A stretch of 64,000 nucleotides of DNA, from positions 186,001 through 250,000 of the forward strand of contig NZ_JACVAC010000001.1 of NCBI RefSeq assembly GCF_014851685.1, written 5' to 3'. A model generated the notes under the pieces. That model was not told where the DNA came from and made no database searches. It saw nothing but the letters and a program-made list of their open reading frames with translations. Numbering within the stretch: the first letter of the stretch is position 1; every line of letters starts with the position of its first letter. The stretch is from Pseudomonas sp. PDM05. Its GTDB lineage: Bacteria > Pseudomonadota > Gammaproteobacteria > Pseudomonadales > Pseudomonadaceae. Below, in pieces: positions 13,817 through 26,195 of this stretch. A program made the position numbers and the translations under genes.

Positions 13817-14250
13817 AATGCATTCAGCCCGGAGATTTTCGGCAAAACATTGATCCAGAGCGGTATTTGCGCGCGAAAAAACGGTTAAAAGATCCCCGCC
13901 GACAACTAAGCGACAATCAAGCAAGTAACGCTAACTTTCCGCGCCGCACGAGAAACATTCGCTTAAACTCCACGCAAACAATATTCATTATCATTTGGCG
14001 CATAAAAACTTCGTTACAGGCTAAACAAAACACATTTGATAAAATGCCCGCTAATGCCCGCTACACAAGGGCTACAGCCCCATCGAGGTGCACTATGTCC
14101 TTATTCCATCGAATAATTTCGCCATAGGAATTTTACTTGCCCGGTGTTTAGCCATAAAATCACCGCGATTGATTGCAGTGCGACATATCGTCACTGCATC
14201 GTTACTTTTTCGAGCTCAGAGACCTTTGCTCTCTGTTAAGGATTTCCAGC
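13817..14250. other. AT-rich region upstream of nuoA
   Basis: These 434 bp are clearly more AT-rich than the flanking genes and hold no credible reading frame; the short frames that cross the REP translate it into a GAGLPAM-type peptide. The region is the regulatory region of the nuo operon. I did not find a convincing TTGAT-N4-ATCAA (ANR/FNR) box. Confidence 0.5.
14132..14160 (+). promoter_or_regulatory. Candidate sigma-70 promoter of the nuo operon
   Basis: TTTACT (14132-14137), a 17-bp spacer and TAAAAT (14155-14160) fit a housekeeping promoter. It would give a transcript start near 14167 and a leader of about 84 nt before nuoA. This rests on sequence match only. Confidence 0.4.
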
Positions 14251-14664
14251 ATGACCGAAGCGACAGGACTCATGGCCCACAACTGGGGCTTTGCCATTTT
14301 CCTCCTCGGTGTTGTCGGCCTCTGCGCCTTCATGCTCGGCGTCTCCAGCCTCCTCGGGTCAAAAGCCTGGGGCCGCAGCAAGAATGAACCGTTCGAGTCC
14401 GGCATGCTGCCTACAGGTGGCGCCCGCTTGCGGCTCTCAGCCAAATTCTATCTGGTCGCGATGCTGTTCGTGATCTTCGATATCGAAGCCCTCTTTCTCT
14501 TTGCCTGGTCTGTGTCCGTCCGCGAAAGCGGCTGGACCGGATTCGTCGAAGCTCTCGTTTTCATAGCAATTCTGTTGGCAGGCCTTGTCTACCTATTCCG
14601 AGTGGGCGCCCTTGATTGGGCTCCGGAAGCTCGTCGTAAGCGGCAAGCGAAGCTGAAACAATGA
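14251..14664 (+). CDS. nuoA: NADH-quinone oxidoreductase subunit A
   Basis: This 137-residue membrane subunit of complex I has three hydrophobic segments and the conserved loop [24 protein letters not shown] between the first two. It then has the ESGW and [10 protein letters not shown] ends. It contributes to the junction between the hydrophilic and membrane arms near the quinone site. AAGGA eight bases before the ATG decides the start over the longer open frame. First gene of the 13-gene nuo operon. Confidence 0.96.
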   Translation: MTEATGLMAHNWGFAIFLLGVVGLCAFMLGVSSLLGSKAWGRSKNEPFESGMLPTGGARLRLSAKFYLVAMLFVIFDIEALFLFAWSVSVRESGWTGFVEALVFIAILLAGLVYLFRVGALDWAPEARRKRQAKLKQ

Positions 14665-14674
14665 GGCTTTGGCG

Positions 14675-15349
14675 ATGCAATACAATCTCACCAGGATCGA
14701 CCCGGATGCTCCTAACGATCAGTACCCCATCGGCGAACGGGAAACCGTCTCCGATCCGTTAGAAGATCAAGTCCACAAAAACATCTACATGGGCAAGCTG
14801 GAAGACGTGCTGAGTGGCGCGGTCAACTGGGGGCGTAAGAACTCCCTGTGGCCGTACAACTTCGGTCTTTCGTGCTGCTACGTGGAGATGACCACCGCCT
14901 TCACGGCTCCCCATGACATCGCGCGCTTCGGCGCCGAGGTTATCCGGGCATCACCGCGCCAGGCGGATTTCATGGTTATCGCCGGCACCTGCTTCATCAA
15001 GATGGCGCCGATCATCCAGCGCCTCTACGAGCAAATGCTTGAACCCAAGTGGGTGATCTCCATGGGTTCGTGCGCCAACTCCGGTGGCATGTACGACATC
15101 TACTCCGTAGTCCAAGGGGTGGACAAGTTCCTGCCCGTGGATGTCTACGTGCCTGGCTGCCCGCCTCGCCCTGAAGCGTTCTTGCAAGGCTTGATGCTGT
15201 TGCAGGAATCGATAGGCAAGGAACGTCGCCCACTGTCCTGGGTTGTCGGAGATCAAGGCGTGTATCGCGCCGAGATGCCTTCGCAAAAGGAACAGCGCCG
15301 CGAACAGCGAATCGCAGTCACCAACCTGCGCAGCCCTGACGAAGTCTGA
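14675..15349 (+). CDS. nuoB: NADH-quinone oxidoreductase subunit B
   Basis: This 224-residue subunit carries cluster N2, the last Fe-S centre before quinone. The ligands are visible as the tandem cysteines in GLSCCYVEM plus GSCANSGG and VPGCPPRPE. The ATG at 14675 has GAGG upstream and is preferred to an in-frame TTG at 14669. It lies 10 bp after nuoA. Confidence 0.97.
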   Translation: MQYNLTRIDPDAPNDQYPIGERETVSDPLEDQVHKNIYMGKLEDVLSGAVNWGRKNSLWPYNFGLSCCYVEMTTAFTAPHDIARFGAEVIRASPRQADFMVIAGTCFIKMAPIIQRLYEQMLEPKWVISMGSCANSGGMYDIYSVVQGVDKFLPVDVYVPGCPPRPEAFLQGLMLLQESIGKERRPLSWVVGDQGVYRAEMPSQKEQRREQRIAVTNLRSPDEV

Positions 15350-15422
15350 TCCAGCACCGCTTCTTTTATAGAACGAAACCCTGGCTTCATTCTTTACGTT
15401 GACCGAAAGCGATAAAAAAACC

Positions 15423-17207
15423 ATGACTACAGGCAGCGCTCTGTACATCCCGCCTTATAAGGCAGACGACCAGGATGTGGTCGTCGAACTCAATAACCGT
15501 TTTGGCCCTGACGCCTTCACCGCCCAGGCCACACGTACCGGCATGCCGGTGCTGTGGGTGGCGCGCGCCAAGCTCGTCGAAGTCCTGACCTTCCTGCGTA
15601 ACCTGCCCAAGCCGTACGTCATGCTCTATGACCTGCATGGCGTGGACGAACGTCTGCGCACCAAGCGTCAAGGGCTGCCGAGCGGCGCCGATTTCACCGT
15701 GTTCTACCACTTGATGTCGCTGGAGCGTAACAGCGACGTGATGATCAAGGTCGCGCTGTCCGAAAGCGACCTGAGCGTCCCGACCGTAACCGGTATCTGG
15801 CCGAACGCCAGCTGGTACGAGCGTGAAGTCTGGGACATGTTCGGTATCGACTTCCCCGGCCACCCGCACCTGACGCGCATCATGATGCCGCCAACGTGGG
15901 AAGGTCACCCGCTGCGCAAGGACTTCCCTGCCCGCGCCACCGAATTCGACCCGTTCAGTCTCAACCTCGCCAAGCAACAGCTTGAAGAAGAGGCCGCGCG
16001 CTTCCGTCCGGAAGACTGGGGCATGAAACGCTCCGGCACCAACGAGGACTATATGTTCCTCAACCTGGGCCCGAACCACCCTTCGGCCCACGGTGCCTTC
16101 CGTATCATCCTGCAACTGGACGGCGAAGAAATCGTCGACTGCGTACCAGACATCGGCTACCACCACCGTGGTGCCGAGAAGATGGCCGAACGTCAGTCGT
16201 GGCACAGCTTCATCCCGTACACCGACCGTATCGACTACCTCGGCGGCGTGATGAACAACCTGCCGTATGTGCTCTCGGTGGAGAAACTGGCCGGCATCAA
16301 GGTGCCAGACCGCGTCGACACCATCCGCATCATGATGGCCGAGTTCTTCCGGATCACCAGCCACCTGCTGTTCCTGGGTACCTACATCCAGGACGTCGGC
16401 GCCATGACCCCGGTGTTCTTCACCTTCACCGACCGTCAGCGCGCCTACAAGGTCATCGAAGCCATCACCGGTTTCCGCCTGCACCCGGCCTGGTATCGCA
16501 TCGGTGGCGTGGCCCACGACCTGCCGAACGGCTGGGAACGCCTGGTTAAAGAGTTCATCGACTGGATGCCAAAGCGTCTGGACGAGTACCAAAAGGCCGC
16601 GCTGGACAACAGCATTCTCAAAGGCCGTACCATCGGCGTCGCCCAGTACAACACCAAGGAGGCCCTGGAGTGGGGTGTCACGGGTGCTGGCCTGCGTTCC
16701 ACCGGCTGCGATTTCGACGTGCGTAAAGCCCGCCCGTACTCCGGCTATGAGAACTTCGAGTTCGAAGTACCGCTGGCAGCCAATGGCGACGCCTACGACC
16801 GTTGCATCGTGCGCGTCGAAGAAATGCGCCAGAGCCTGAAGATCATCGAGCAGTGCATGCGCAACATGCCGGCAGGTCCGTACAAGGCGGATCACCCGCT
16901 GACCACGCCGCCGCCGAAAGAGCGCACGCTGCAGCACATCGAAACCCTGATCACGCACTTCCTGCAGGTTTCGTGGGGTCCGGTCATGCCGGCCAACGAA
17001 TCCTTCCAGATGATCGAAGCGACCAAGGGTATCAACAGTTATTACCTGACGAGCGATGGCGGCACCATGAGCTACCGCACCCGGATCCGTACCCCAAGCT
17101 TTGCCCACTTGCAGCAGATCCCTTCGGTGATCAAAGGCGAGATGGTCGCGGACTTGATTGCGTACCTGGGTAGTATCGATTTCGTTATGGCCGACGTGGA
17201 CCGCTAA
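15423..17207 (+). CDS. nuoCD: NADH-quinone oxidoreductase fused subunit C/D
   Basis: This 594-residue protein fuses NuoC (about residues 1-190, with [25 protein letters not shown]) to NuoD (about 205-594, with [13 protein letters not shown] and [13 protein letters not shown]). NuoD forms most of the quinone-binding cavity. The fusion is normal in gammaproteobacteria. The start is the ATG at 15423; an upstream in-frame TTG is less likely. Confidence 0.97.
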   Translation: MTTGSALYIPPYKADDQDVVVELNNRFGPDAFTAQATRTGMPVLWVARAKLVEVLTFLRNLPKPYVMLYDLHGVDERLRTKRQGLPSGADFTVFYHLMSLERNSDVMIKVALSESDLSVPTVTGIWPNASWYEREVWDMFGIDFPGHPHLTRIMMPPTWEGHPLRKDFPARATEFDPFSLNLAKQQLEEEAARFRPEDWGMKRSGTNEDYMFLNLGPNHPSAHGAFRIILQLDGEEIVDCVPDIGYHHRGAEKMAERQSWHSFIPYTDRIDYLGGVMNNLPYVLSVEKLAGIKVPDRVDTIRIMMAEFFRITSHLLFLGTYIQDVGAMTPVFFTFTDRQRAYKVIEAITGFRLHPAWYRIGGVAHDLPNGWERLVKEFIDWMPKRLDEYQKAALDNSILKGRTIGVAQYNTKEALEWGVTGAGLRSTGCDFDVRKARPYSGYENFEFEVPLAANGDAYDRCIVRVEEMRQSLKIIEQCMRNMPAGPYKADHPLTTPPPKERTLQHIETLITHFLQVSWGPVMPANESFQMIEATKGINSYYLTSDGGTMSYRTRIRTPSFAHLQQIPSVIKGEMVADLIAYLGSIDFVMADVDR

Positions 17208-17209
17208 GC

Positions 17210-17707
17210 ATGAACAGCACGCTTATCCAGACAGACCGTTTCACCCTGAGTGAAACCGAGCGCTCGGCCATCGAGCACGAGCTGCATCACTACGAAGACC
17301 CGCGCGCGGCGTCGATCGAAGCCTTGAAGATCGTCCAGAAGGAACGTGGCTGGGTGCCGGACGGCGCCCTCTACGCCATCGGCGAGATCCTCGGCATCCC
17401 TGCCAGCGACGTTGAAGGCGTGGCTACGTTCTACAGCCAGATCTTCCGCCAGCCAGTGGGCCGCCACATCATTCGCGTGTGCGACAGCATGGTCTGCTAC
17501 ATCGGCGGCCACGAGTCGGTGGTCGACGCGATCCAGACCAAACTCGGCATCGGCCTCGGCCAGACCACTGCAGACGGGCGCTTCACCCTGCTGCCGGTGT
17601 GCTGCCTGGGCAACTGCGACAAGGCGCCGGCGTTGATGATCGACGACGACACATTCGGTGACGTACAGGCAGCTGGCGTGACCCAATTGCTCGAGGGCTA
17701 CCCATGA
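17210..17707 (+). CDS. nuoE: NADH-quinone oxidoreductase subunit E
   Basis: This 165-residue thioredoxin-like subunit holds the N1a [2Fe-2S] cluster. Its four ligands lie in [10 protein letters not shown] and [10 protein letters not shown]. It starts two bases after the nuoCD stop and overlaps nuoF by four bases. Together with NuoF and NuoG it forms the NADH-oxidising module. Confidence 0.96.
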   Translation: MNSTLIQTDRFTLSETERSAIEHELHHYEDPRAASIEALKIVQKERGWVPDGALYAIGEILGIPASDVEGVATFYSQIFRQPVGRHIIRVCDSMVCYIGGHESVVDAIQTKLGIGLGQTTADGRFTLLPVCCLGNCDKAPALMIDDDTFGDVQAAGVTQLLEGYP

Positions 17708-19059
17708 CCCTGACATCTTTCGGCCCGGCCAACCTGATCAAGCGTTCGCCTGAAACCCACCCGCTGACCTGGCGCCTGCGTGACGATGCCGAGCCGGTAT
17801 GGCTCGACGAGTACCAGGCCAAGAACGGTTACGCGGCAGCGCGCAAAGCCTTCGCCGACATGGCCCAGGACGACATTGTCCAGACCGTGAAGGACGCCGG
17901 CCTCAAAGGTCGCGGCGGTGCAGGCTTCCCCACTGGGGTCAAGTGGGGCCTGATGCCCAAGGACGAATCCATCAACATCCGCTACCTGCTGTGCAACGCG
18001 GATGAAATGGAACCGAACACCTGGAAAGACCGCATGCTGATGGAGCAACTGCCCCATCTGCTGATCGAAGGCATGCTGATCAGTGCCCGCGCACTGAAAA
18101 CCTACCGCGGCTATATCTTCCTGCGTGGCGAGTACACCACCGCCGCCAAGCACCTCAACCGTGCCGTGGAAGAAGCCAAGGCCGCGGGCCTGCTGGGCAA
18201 GAACATCCTCGGTTCGGGCTTTGACTTCGAACTGTTCGTGCACACCGGCGCCGGGCGTTACATCTGCGGTGAAGAGACCGCACTGATCAACTCCCTCGAA
18301 GGCCGCCGCGCCAACCCACGCTCCAAGCCGCCCTTCCCTGCCGCCGTAGGCGTGTGGGGCAAGCCGACCTGTGTGAACAACGTAGAAACCCTGTGCAACG
18401 TGCCGGCGATCATCGCCGACGGCGTGGACTGGTACAAATCGTTGGCCCGCGAAGGCAGCGAAGACATGGGCACCAAGCTCATGGGCTTCTCCGGCAAGGT
18501 CAAGAACCCTGGCCTGTGGGAACTGCCGTTCGGCGTGACCGCACGCGAGCTGTTCGAGGACTACGCCGGCGGCATGCGCGACGGCTACACCTTGAAAGCC
18601 TGGCAACCAGGCGGCGCCGGCACCGGTTTCCTGCTGCCCGAGCACCTCGACGCCCAGATGTATGCCGGCGGTATCGGTAAGGTCGGCACCCGGATGGGTA
18701 CGGGCCTGGCGATGGCGGTGGACAACACCGTGAACATGGTCTCGCTGCTGCGCAACATGGAGCAGTTCTTTGCCCGTGAATCCTGCGGCTTCTGCACCCC
18801 ATGCCGCGATGGCCTGCCGTGGAGCGTCAAGCTGCTGATGGCCCTGGAAAAAGGCGAAGGCCGCGAGGGTGACATCGAGACCCTGCTGGGTCTGGTCGGT
18901 TTCCTCGGCCCGGGCAAGACCTTCTGTGCTCACGCACCGGGCGCCGTAGAGCCATTGGGCAGCGCAATCAAATACTTCCGCTCGGAGTTCGAAGCCGGTA
19001 TCGCGCCTACCAGCGCCGCCGTCCCGCCTCTGGCGAAGCCGATCGTAGTCGGCGCGTAA
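17704..19059 (+). CDS. nuoF: NADH-quinone oxidoreductase subunit F
   Basis: This 451-residue subunit binds NADH and FMN and carries cluster N3. [10 protein letters not shown] is the nucleotide/FMN loop, [14 protein letters not shown] a conserved flavin-site motif, and [12 protein letters not shown] with the later TFCAHAPGA cysteine provides the [4Fe-4S] ligands. The start overlaps nuoE (ATGA). A hairpin follows before nuoG. Confidence 0.97.
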   Translation: MTLTSFGPANLIKRSPETHPLTWRLRDDAEPVWLDEYQAKNGYAAARKAFADMAQDDIVQTVKDAGLKGRGGAGFPTGVKWGLMPKDESINIRYLLCNADEMEPNTWKDRMLMEQLPHLLIEGMLISARALKTYRGYIFLRGEYTTAAKHLNRAVEEAKAAGLLGKNILGSGFDFELFVHTGAGRYICGEETALINSLEGRRANPRSKPPFPAAVGVWGKPTCVNNVETLCNVPAIIADGVDWYKSLAREGSEDMGTKLMGFSGKVKNPGLWELPFGVTARELFEDYAGGMRDGYTLKAWQPGGAGTGFLLPEHLDAQMYAGGIGKVGTRMGTGLAMAVDNTVNMVSLLRNMEQFFARESCGFCTPCRDGLPWSVKLLMALEKGEGREGDIETLLGLVGFLGPGKTFCAHAPGAVEPLGSAIKYFRSEFEAGIAPTSAAVPPLAKPIVVGA

Positions 19060-19066
19060 CGCTTAA

Positions 19067-19097
19067 AAAGCGAAGGGTCCGTGCCCTTCGCTTTCTC
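19067..19097 (+). terminator. Hairpin with weak T-tract between nuoF and nuoG
   Basis: A perfect 11-bp stem (AAAGCGAAGGG / CCCTTCGCTTT, 6-nt loop) is followed by a poor T-run (CTC). It lies in the only gap over 100 bp in the operon. It may cause partial termination or stabilise an upstream mRNA end rather than act as a full stop. Confidence 0.55.
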
Positions 19098-19193
19098 ATG
19101 TGCTGACGCCTTGATGGCTGTGTAGATGCACATGAATAACAAGATTCCATTAGCCACGCCCGCTGACAACGGGCCAACGAAGAACTTTGAACC

Positions 19194-21908
19194 ATGGCCA
19201 CTATCCACGTAGACGGCAAAGCGCTCGAAGTCGATGGGGCAGACAACCTGTTACAGGCGTGTCTGTCACTCGGCCTCGATATTCCGTATTTCTGCTGGCA
19301 CCCCGCACTTGGTAGCGTCGGTGCCTGTCGCCAGTGCGCGGTCAAGCAATACACCGACGAAAACGACACCCGTGGTCGTATCGTCATGTCCTGCATGACC
19401 CCAGCCACCGACAACACCTGGATTTCCATCGATGATGAGGAATCCAAGGCGTTCCGCGCCAGTGTCGTCGAATGGCTGATGACCAACCACCCCCACGACT
19501 GCCCGGTCTGTGAGGAAGGCGGTCACTGCCACCTGCAAGACATGACAGTGATGACCGGCCACAACGAGCGCCGTTATCGCTTCACCAAGCGTACCCACCA
19601 GAACCAGGACCTCGGCCCGTTCATTTCCCACGAAATGAACCGCTGCATCGCCTGCTATCGTTGCGTGCGCTTCTATAAAGACTACGCCGGCGGCACCGAC
19701 CTCGGCGTGTTCGGCGCCCACGACAACGTGTACTTCGGTCGCGTTGAAGATGGCGTGCTCGAAAGCGAGTTCTCCGGCAACCTCACCGAGGTCTGCCCGA
19801 CCGGTGTATTCACCGACAAGACTCACTCCGAGCGCTACAACCGCAAGTGGGACATGCAGTTCGCCCCGAGCATCTGCCATGGCTGCTCCAGCGGTTGCAA
19901 CATCTCCCCGGGCGAGCGCTACGGCGAACTGCGTCGGATCGAAAACCGCTTCAACGGTTCGGTCAACCAGTACTTCCTGTGCGACCGTGGCCGTTTCGGC
20001 TATGGCTACGTCAACCGCGAAGACCGCCCACGCCAGCCACTGCTGGCCAACGGCGGCAAGCTGAGCCTGGACGAAGCGCTGGATAAAGCCGCCGACCTGC
20101 TGCGCGGCCGCAATATCGTCGGTATCGGTTCGCCCCGCGCCAGCCTCGAAAGCAACTTCGCGTTGCGCGAACTGGTCGGTGCCGAGCACTTCTACAGCGG
20201 TATCGAAGCCGCTGAGCTGGAGCGCATCCGCCTGGTCCTGCAAGTGCTGAACGACAGCCCGCTGCCAGTCCCGAACATGCGCGACATCGAAGACCACGAC
20301 GCGATTTTCGTGCTCGGCGAAGACCTGACCCAGACCGCTGCCCGCGTGGCCCTGTCGCTGCGTCAGTCGGTCAAGGGCAAGGCCGAAGAAATGGCCGACG
20401 CCATGCGCGTCCAGCCATGGCTCGACGCGGCGGTGAAAAACATCGGCCAGCACGCGCTGAACCCGCTGTTTATTGCCAGCCTGGCTGAAACCAAGCTCGA
20501 CGACATCGCCGAAGAATGTGTGCACGCCGCACCAGACGACCTGGCCCGCATCGGTTTTGCCGTGGCCCACGCCCTCGACGCCAGCGCGCCTGCCGTCGAA
20601 GGCCTGGACAGCGAAGCCGTCGCACTGGCCCAGCGTATCGCCGACGCCCTGCTGGCCGCCAAGCGTCCATTGATCATTGCCGGCACCTCGTTGGGTTCCA
20701 AGGCGCTGATCGAAGCCGCCGCCAACATCGCCAAGGCCTTGAAGCTGCGCGACAAGAACGGTTCCATCAGCCTGATCGTGCCGGAAGCCAACAGCCTTGG
20801 CCTGGCCATGCTCGGTGGCGAGTCCCTGGACGCCGGCCTGCAAGCGGTGATCGACGGCAACGCCGACGCCATCGTGGTGCTGGAAAACGACCTGTACACC
20901 CGCACCGATGCCGCCAAGGTTGACGCGGCACTGGACGCCGCCAAGGTCCTGATCGTCGCCGATCACCAAAAGACCGCCACCAGCGACCGTGCCGACCTGG
21001 TGCTGCCAGCCGCCACCTTCGCCGAAGGCGACGGTACCCTGGTCAGCCAGGAAGGCCGTGCCCAGCGCTTCTTCCAGGTGTTCGATCCGAAGTACATGGA
21101 CGCCAGCATCCTGGTTCACGAAGGCTGGCGCTGGCTGCATGCCCTGCGCGCCACCCTGCTGAACCAGCCGATCGACTGGACCCAGCTCGACCACGTGACT
21201 GCTGCCACCGCCGCGAGCGCGCCGCAACTGGCCCGCATCGTCGACGCCGCGCCGTCCGCCGCGTTCCGCATCAAGGGCATGAAACTGGCCCGTGAGCCGC
21301 TGCGTTACTCCGGTCGTACCGCCATGCGCGCCAACATCAGCGTGCACGAACCGCGTACTCCGCAAGACACGGATACCGCGTTCGCCTTCTCCATGGAAGG
21401 TTACTCGGGGTCGGCCGAACCGCGTCAGCAGGTGCCATTCGCCTGGTCGCCGGGCTGGAACTCGCCGCAGGCCTGGAACAAGTTCCAGGACGAAGTCGGT
21501 GGTCATATCCGCGCTGGCGACCCGGGCACCCGCCTGATCGAAAGCACCGGTGATTCGCTGAACTGGTTCGCCGCCGTCCCGCGTCCGTTCAACCCGGCCC
21601 AGGGCACCTGGCAGGTTGTGCCGTTCTTCCACCTGTTCGGCAGCGAAGAGAACTCTTCCAAAGCCGCGCCGGTGCAAAGTCGCATTCCTGAAGCCTACGT
21701 GTCGCTGGCCAAGTCCGAAGCCGACCGCCTGGGCGTCAACGACGGAGCCCTGCTCAGCCTGAACGTGGCCGGCCAGACCCTGCGTCTGCCGCTGCGCATC
21801 AATGAAGAGCTGGGCGCTGGCCTGGTTGCACTGCCTAAAGGCATCGCCGGCATTCCAGCGGCGATCTTCGGCAAAACCGTTGACGGTCTGCAGGAGGCAG
21901 CGCAATGA
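19194..21908 (+). CDS. nuoG: NADH-quinone oxidoreductase subunit G
   Basis: This 904-residue subunit begins with a 2Fe-2S ferredoxin domain ([17 protein letters not shown]). Next comes the His/Cys cluster site [12 protein letters not shown], then two 4Fe-4S sites ([19 protein letters not shown]), and a molybdopterin-oxidoreductase-like fold in the remaining part. [16 protein letters not shown] supplies the N7-type ligands found in E. coli-like NuoG. It extends the electron wire from NuoF to NuoB/I. It is separated from nuoF by 134 bp that contain a hairpin, and overlaps nuoH by four bases. Confidence 0.97.
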   Translation: MATIHVDGKALEVDGADNLLQACLSLGLDIPYFCWHPALGSVGACRQCAVKQYTDENDTRGRIVMSCMTPATDNTWISIDDEESKAFRASVVEWLMTNHPHDCPVCEEGGHCHLQDMTVMTGHNERRYRFTKRTHQNQDLGPFISHEMNRCIACYRCVRFYKDYAGGTDLGVFGAHDNVYFGRVEDGVLESEFSGNLTEVCPTGVFTDKTHSERYNRKWDMQFAPSICHGCSSGCNISPGERYGELRRIENRFNGSVNQYFLCDRGRFGYGYVNREDRPRQPLLANGGKLSLDEALDKAADLLRGRNIVGIGSPRASLESNFALRELVGAEHFYSGIEAAELERIRLVLQVLNDSPLPVPNMRDIEDHDAIFVLGEDLTQTAARVALSLRQSVKGKAEEMADAMRVQPWLDAAVKNIGQHALNPLFIASLAETKLDDIAEECVHAAPDDLARIGFAVAHALDASAPAVEGLDSEAVALAQRIADALLAAKRPLIIAGTSLGSKALIEAAANIAKALKLRDKNGSISLIVPEANSLGLAMLGGESLDAGLQAVIDGNADAIVVLENDLYTRTDAAKVDAALDAAKVLIVADHQKTATSDRADLVLPAATFAEGDGTLVSQEGRAQRFFQVFDPKYMDASILVHEGWRWLHALRATLLNQPIDWTQLDHVTAATAASAPQLARIVDAAPSAAFRIKGMKLAREPLRYSGRTAMRANISVHEPRTPQDTDTAFAFSMEGYSGSAEPRQQVPFAWSPGWNSPQAWNKFQDEVGGHIRAGDPGTRLIESTGDSLNWFAAVPRPFNPAQGTWQVVPFFHLFGSEENSSKAAPVQSRIPEAYVSLAKSEADRLGVNDGALLSLNVAGQTLRLPLRINEELGAGLVALPKGIAGIPAAIFGKTVDGLQEAAQ

Positions 21909-22912
21909 CTTGGTTCACTCCTGAAGTGATCGACGTGATCATCTCGGTGGTCAAGGCCATCGTGATCCTGTTGGCCGTGGTCGTTGCGGGCGCCCTGCTC
22001 AGCTTCGTCGAACGCCGCCTGCTGGGCTGGTGGCAGGACCGTTACGGTCCGAACCGCGTTGGCCCGTTCGGCATGTTCCAGATCGCGGCCGACATGCTGA
22101 AGATGTTCTTCAAGGAAGACTGGACCCCGCCGTTCGCCGACAAGGTGATCTTCACCCTGGCACCGGTGGTGGCCATGAGCGCCTTGCTGATCGCCTTCGC
22201 GATCATCCCGATCACCCCGACCTGGGGCGTGGCGGACCTGAACATCGGCTTGCTGTTCTTCTTTGCCATGGCCGGTTTGTCGGTCTACGCGGTGCTGTTC
22301 GCCGGTTGGTCGAGCAACAACAAGTTCGCCCTGCTGGGCAGCTTGCGGGCCTCGGCCCAGACCGTGTCCTACGAAGTGTTCATGGGCCTCGCGCTGATGG
22401 GCATCGTGGTGCAGGTCGGCTCGTTCAACATGCGCGACATCGTCGAGTACCAGGCGCAGAACCTGTGGTTCATCATTCCGCAGTTCTTCGGCTTCTGTAC
22501 CTTCTTCATCGCTGGCGTCGCCGTGACTCACCGTCACCCGTTCGACCAGCCGGAAGCGGAACAGGAACTGGCCGACGGCTACCACATCGAATACGCCGGC
22601 ATGAAATGGGGCATGTTCTTCGTTGGTGAGTACATCGGCATCATCTTGATCTCGGCCCTGCTGGTCACGCTGTTCTTCGGCGGCTGGCACGGTCCGTTCG
22701 GCATCCTGCCGCAGTTGGCGTTCTTCTGGTTCTTCCTGAAGACCGCGTTCTTCATCATGTTGTTTATCCTGCTGCGCGCTTCCATTCCGCGTCCACGATA
22801 CGACCAGGTGATGGATTTCAGCTGGCGCTTCTGCCTGCCGCTGACCCTGATCAATTTGCTGGTGACGGCTGCCGTTGTGTTGTTGAACACGCCCGCCGGC
22901 GCGGTTCAGTGA
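21905..22912 (+). CDS. nuoH: NADH-quinone oxidoreductase subunit H
   Basis: This 335-residue integral membrane subunit has eight or nine hydrophobic segments. It carries the quinone-site loops typical of NuoH ([42 protein letters not shown]). It couples quinone reduction to the proton-pumping arm. The start overlaps the nuoG stop. Confidence 0.97.
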   Translation: MTWFTPEVIDVIISVVKAIVILLAVVVAGALLSFVERRLLGWWQDRYGPNRVGPFGMFQIAADMLKMFFKEDWTPPFADKVIFTLAPVVAMSALLIAFAIIPITPTWGVADLNIGLLFFFAMAGLSVYAVLFAGWSSNNKFALLGSLRASAQTVSYEVFMGLALMGIVVQVGSFNMRDIVEYQAQNLWFIIPQFFGFCTFFIAGVAVTHRHPFDQPEAEQELADGYHIEYAGMKWGMFFVGEYIGIILISALLVTLFFGGWHGPFGILPQLAFFWFFLKTAFFIMLFILLRASIPRPRYDQVMDFSWRFCLPLTLINLLVTAAVVLLNTPAGAVQ

Positions 22913-22923
22913 GGATTTGACCC

Positions 22924-23472
22924 ATGTTCAAATATATTGGCGACATCGTTAAGGGTACCGGTACCCAGTTGCGAAGCCTGGTGATGGTGTTCGGTCACGG
23001 CTTTCGCAAACGCGACACCCTGCAATACCCGGAAGAAGCGGTGTACCTGCCGCCGCGCTATCGCGGCCGTATCGTACTGACCCGCGACCCCGATGGCGAA
23101 GAGCGTTGCGTAGCCTGCAACCTGTGCGCCGTGGCGTGCCCGGTGGGTTGCATCTCCCTGCAGAAAGCTGAAACCGAAGACGGTCGCTGGTACCCGGACT
23201 TCTTCCGCATCAACTTCTCGCGCTGCATTTTCTGCGGCCTCTGCGAGGAAGCTTGCCCGACCACCGCAATCCAGCTGACCCCGGATTTCGAGATGGCCGA
23301 GTTCAAACGTCAGGACCTGGTGTACGAGAAAGAAGATCTTCTGATCTCTGGTCCCGGTAAAAACCCTGATTACAACTTCTATCGTGTTGCAGGTATGGCC
23401 GTTGCCGGTAAGCCGAAAGGCGCCGCACAAAACGAAGCCGAGCCGATCAACGTGAAGAGCTTGCTGCCTTAA
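22924..23472 (+). CDS. nuoI: NADH-quinone oxidoreductase subunit I
   Basis: This 182-residue ferredoxin-like subunit carries two [4Fe-4S] clusters, N6a and N6b, through [15 protein letters not shown] and [15 protein letters not shown]. It passes electrons to NuoB. GAGGATTTGACCC precedes the ATG. It lies 11 bp after nuoH. Confidence 0.97.
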   Translation: MFKYIGDIVKGTGTQLRSLVMVFGHGFRKRDTLQYPEEAVYLPPRYRGRIVLTRDPDGEERCVACNLCAVACPVGCISLQKAETEDGRWYPDFFRINFSRCIFCGLCEEACPTTAIQLTPDFEMAEFKRQDLVYEKEDLLISGPGKNPDYNFYRVAGMAVAGKPKGAAQNEAEPINVKSLLP

Positions 23473-23481
23473 GGAAGAAAG

Positions 23482-23985
23482 ATGGAATTCGCTTTCTATT
23501 TCGCGTCCGGTATTGCAGTGGTGTCCACGCTTCGCGTGATCACCAACACCAATCCTGTGCACGCCCTGCTCTACCTGATCATTTCGTTGATCGCCGTGGC
23601 CATGACCTTCTTCAGCCTCGGCGCGCCGTTCGCCGGTGTACTGGAAGTGATCGCCTACGCTGGCGCCATCATGGTGCTATTCGTGTTTGTGGTGATGATG
23701 CTCAACCTCGGGCCGGCTTCGGTCGCCCAGGAACGCGTCTGGCTCAAACCCGGCATCTGGCTCGGCCCGGTCGTACTGGCAGCCTTGCTGCTGGGTGAAC
23801 TGCTGTATGTGCTGTTCGCTCACCAGAGCGGCCAGGCCATCGGCCACACCACCGTAGACGCCAAGGCCGTGGGCGTCAGCCTGTTCGGCCCATACCTGCT
23901 GGTGGTCGAACTGGCTTCGATGCTGCTGCTCGCTGCAGCCATCACCGCCTTCCACTTGGGCCGCAACGAAGCCAAGGAGCAATGA
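23482..23985 (+). CDS. nuoJ: NADH-quinone oxidoreductase subunit J
   Basis: This 167-residue membrane subunit has five hydrophobic segments, including the conserved [31 protein letters not shown] third helix whose pi-bulge lies in the proton path. AAGGAAGAAAG lies just before the ATG. The stop overlaps the region of the nuoK start. Confidence 0.95.
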   Translation: MEFAFYFASGIAVVSTLRVITNTNPVHALLYLIISLIAVAMTFFSLGAPFAGVLEVIAYAGAIMVLFVFVVMMLNLGPASVAQERVWLKPGIWLGPVVLAALLLGELLYVLFAHQSGQAIGHTTVDAKAVGVSLFGPYLLVVELASMLLLAAAITAFHLGRNEAKEQ

Positions 23986-23987
23986 CG

Positions 23988-24296
23988 ATGCCTGCTATCC
24001 CTTTGGAGCATGGTCTGGCGGTCGCCGGCATCCTGTTCTGCCTTGGCCTGGTCGGCCTGATGGTCCGCCGTAACATTCTGTTCGTGTTGATGAGTCTGGA
24101 AATCATGATGAACGCTGCGGCACTGGCCTTCATCGTTGCCGGTGCACGTTGGGGCCAGCCGGATGGACAAGTCATGTTCATCCTGGTGATCAGCCTGGCA
24201 GCCGCCGAGGCCAGTATTGGCCTGGCGATCCTGCTGCAACTGTATCGTCGCTTCCACACGCTTGATATCGACGCTGCCAGTGAGATGCGCGGATGA
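23988..24296 (+). CDS. nuoK: NADH-quinone oxidoreductase subunit K
   Basis: This 102-residue subunit has three transmembrane helices carrying the conserved membrane glutamates ([34 protein letters not shown]). An ATG at 23982 overlaps the nuoJ stop, but AAGGAG at 23973-23978 is properly spaced only for the ATG at 23988, which also gives the usual N-terminus [14 protein letters not shown]. Confidence 0.95.
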   Translation: MPAIPLEHGLAVAGILFCLGLVGLMVRRNILFVLMSLEIMMNAAALAFIVAGARWGQPDGQVMFILVISLAAAEASIGLAILLQLYRRFHTLDIDAASEMRG

Positions 24297-26146
24297 ACAT
24301 GATCTTTCTGACTTTCGTATTTCCCCTGATCGGTTTCCTGCTGCTGTCGTTCTCTCGCGGACGCTGGTCGGAAAACCTCTCGGCCCTGGTGGGCGTGGGT
24401 TCCATTGGCCTGTCGGCGATCGTCGCCGCCTATGTCATCTGGCAATTCAACGTGGCGCCGCCGGAAGGTGGTCACTACACCCTGGTGCTGTGGCAGTGGA
24501 TGTCGGTGGAGGGCTTCAAGCCCAACTTCGCCCTCTACGTCGACGGCCTGTCGATCACCATGCTTGGCGTGGTCGTCGGCGTGGGCTTCCTGATCCACCT
24601 GTTCGCGTCCTGGTACATGCGCGGTGAAGCGGGCTACTCGCGCTTCTTCTCGTACACCAACCTGTTTATCGCCAGCATGCTGTTCCTGGTACTGGGCGAT
24701 AACCTGTTGTTCCTGTACTTCGGCTGGGAAGGCGTAGGCCTGTGCTCGTACCTGTTGATCGGTTTCTACTACAGCAACCGCAACAACGGCAACGCGGCAC
24801 TCAAGGCCTTTATCGTCACCCGTATCGGCGACGTGTTCATGGCCATCGGCCTGTTCATCCTGTTCCAACAGGTGGGCACGCTGAACATCCAGGAACTGCT
24901 GGTACTGGCGCCGCAGAAATTCCAGGTCGGCGACTTCTGGATCACCCTCGCTACCCTGATGCTGCTGGGCGGCGCCGTGGGTAAATCCGCGCAACTGCCA
25001 TTGCAAACCTGGCTGGCGGATGCGATGGCCGGTCCTACCCCGGTTTCCGCACTGATCCACGCCGCAACCATGGTCACCGCCGGTGTCTACCTGATCGCCC
25101 GTACCCACGGCCTGTTCACCCTGGCGCCGGACATCCTGCACCTGGTGGGCATCGTTGGCGGCGTGACCCTGGTACTGGCCGGCTTCGCCGCGCTGGTACA
25201 GACCGACATCAAGCGGATCCTCGCCTACTCGACCATGAGCCAGATCGGCTACATGTTCCTGGCCCTGGGCGTTGGTGCCTGGGACGCGGCGATCTTCCAC
25301 CTGATGACCCACGCTTTCTTCAAGGCCCTGCTGTTCCTTGCTTCCGGTGCGGTGATCGTTGCCTGCCACCACGAGCAGAACATCTTCAAGATGGGCGGCC
25401 TGTGGAAGAAACTGCCACTGGCCTACGCCAGCTTCATCGTCGGTGGTGCCGCCCTGGCCGCCCTGCCGTTGGTGACCGCCGGTTTCTACTCCAAGGATGA
25501 AATCCTCTGGGAAGCCTTTGCCAGCGGTAACCAGAACCTGCTGTACGCAGGCCTGGTGGGTGCGTTCATGACCTCGCTGTACACCTTCCGCTTGATCTTC
25601 ATCACCTTCCACGGTGAAGCCAAGACCGAAGCACACGCAGGCCACGGCATCTCCCACTGGCTGCCATTGTCGGTGCTGATCGTCCTGTCGACCTTCGTCG
25701 GCGCCATGATCACCCCGCCCCTGCACGGTGTACTGCCGCAAAGCGTCGGCCATGCCGGCGGCGAAGCCCAGCACAGCCTGGAAATCGCCTCGGGCGCCAT
25801 CGCCATCGCCGGTATCCTGCTGGCAGCCCTGTTGTTCCTCGGCAAGCGTCGCTTTGTGACGGCCGTGGCCAACAGTGGCATTGGCCGCTTCCTGTCCGCC
25901 TGGTGGTTCGCTGCCTGGGGCTTCGACTGGATCTACGACAAACTGTTCGTCAAGCCTTACCTGGCCATCAGCCATGTACTGCGCAAAGACCCGCTCGACC
26001 AGACCATCGGTTTGATCCCGCGCGCCGCCAAGGCCGGTCACACCGCCCTGAGCCGCAGCGAAACCGGTCAACTGCGTTGGTATGCCGCTTCCATGGCTGC
26101 CGGTGCTGTGCTGGTTATTGGTGCCATCGTCGTGGTAGCGGTCTGA
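24293..26146 (+). CDS. nuoL: NADH-quinone oxidoreductase subunit L
   Basis: This 617-residue antiporter-like subunit is the distal proton pump, with about 16 transmembrane helices. Family motifs include [54 protein letters not shown] and [14 protein letters not shown]. The long lateral helix lies at the C-terminal end. ATGA overlap with nuoK. A homologous antiporter domain recurs in the MrpA gene at 61050. Confidence 0.97.
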   Translation: MNMIFLTFVFPLIGFLLLSFSRGRWSENLSALVGVGSIGLSAIVAAYVIWQFNVAPPEGGHYTLVLWQWMSVEGFKPNFALYVDGLSITMLGVVVGVGFLIHLFASWYMRGEAGYSRFFSYTNLFIASMLFLVLGDNLLFLYFGWEGVGLCSYLLIGFYYSNRNNGNAALKAFIVTRIGDVFMAIGLFILFQQVGTLNIQELLVLAPQKFQVGDFWITLATLMLLGGAVGKSAQLPLQTWLADAMAGPTPVSALIHAATMVTAGVYLIARTHGLFTLAPDILHLVGIVGGVTLVLAGFAALVQTDIKRILAYSTMSQIGYMFLALGVGAWDAAIFHLMTHAFFKALLFLASGAVIVACHHEQNIFKMGGLWKKLPLAYASFIVGGAALAALPLVTAGFYSKDEILWEAFASGNQNLLYAGLVGAFMTSLYTFRLIFITFHGEAKTEAHAGHGISHWLPLSVLIVLSTFVGAMITPPLHGVLPQSVGHAGGEAQHSLEIASGAIAIAGILLAALLFLGKRRFVTAVANSGIGRFLSAWWFAAWGFDWIYDKLFVKPYLAISHVLRKDPLDQTIGLIPRAAKAGHTALSRSETGQLRWYAASMAAGAVLVIGAIVVVAV

Positions 26147-26195
26147 TTATGAACACTGCCAACTTTGCGAACTTGCGAAAGGAAACGAGCCTGTC

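Noticed and set aside
13652..14127. Short frames on both strands between aceA and nuoA
   Set aside because: They run through the REP doublet, giving the typical GAGLPAMAV peptide, and have no ribosome sites.
19266..21905. 879-residue open frame opposite nuoG
   Set aside because: Antisense shadow of nuoG with no recognisable motifs; nuoG itself is complete and certain.
23942..26071. 709-residue Gln/Asp/His-rich open frame opposite nuoK-nuoL
   Set aside because: The low-complexity composition is that of reverse-complemented membrane-protein codons.
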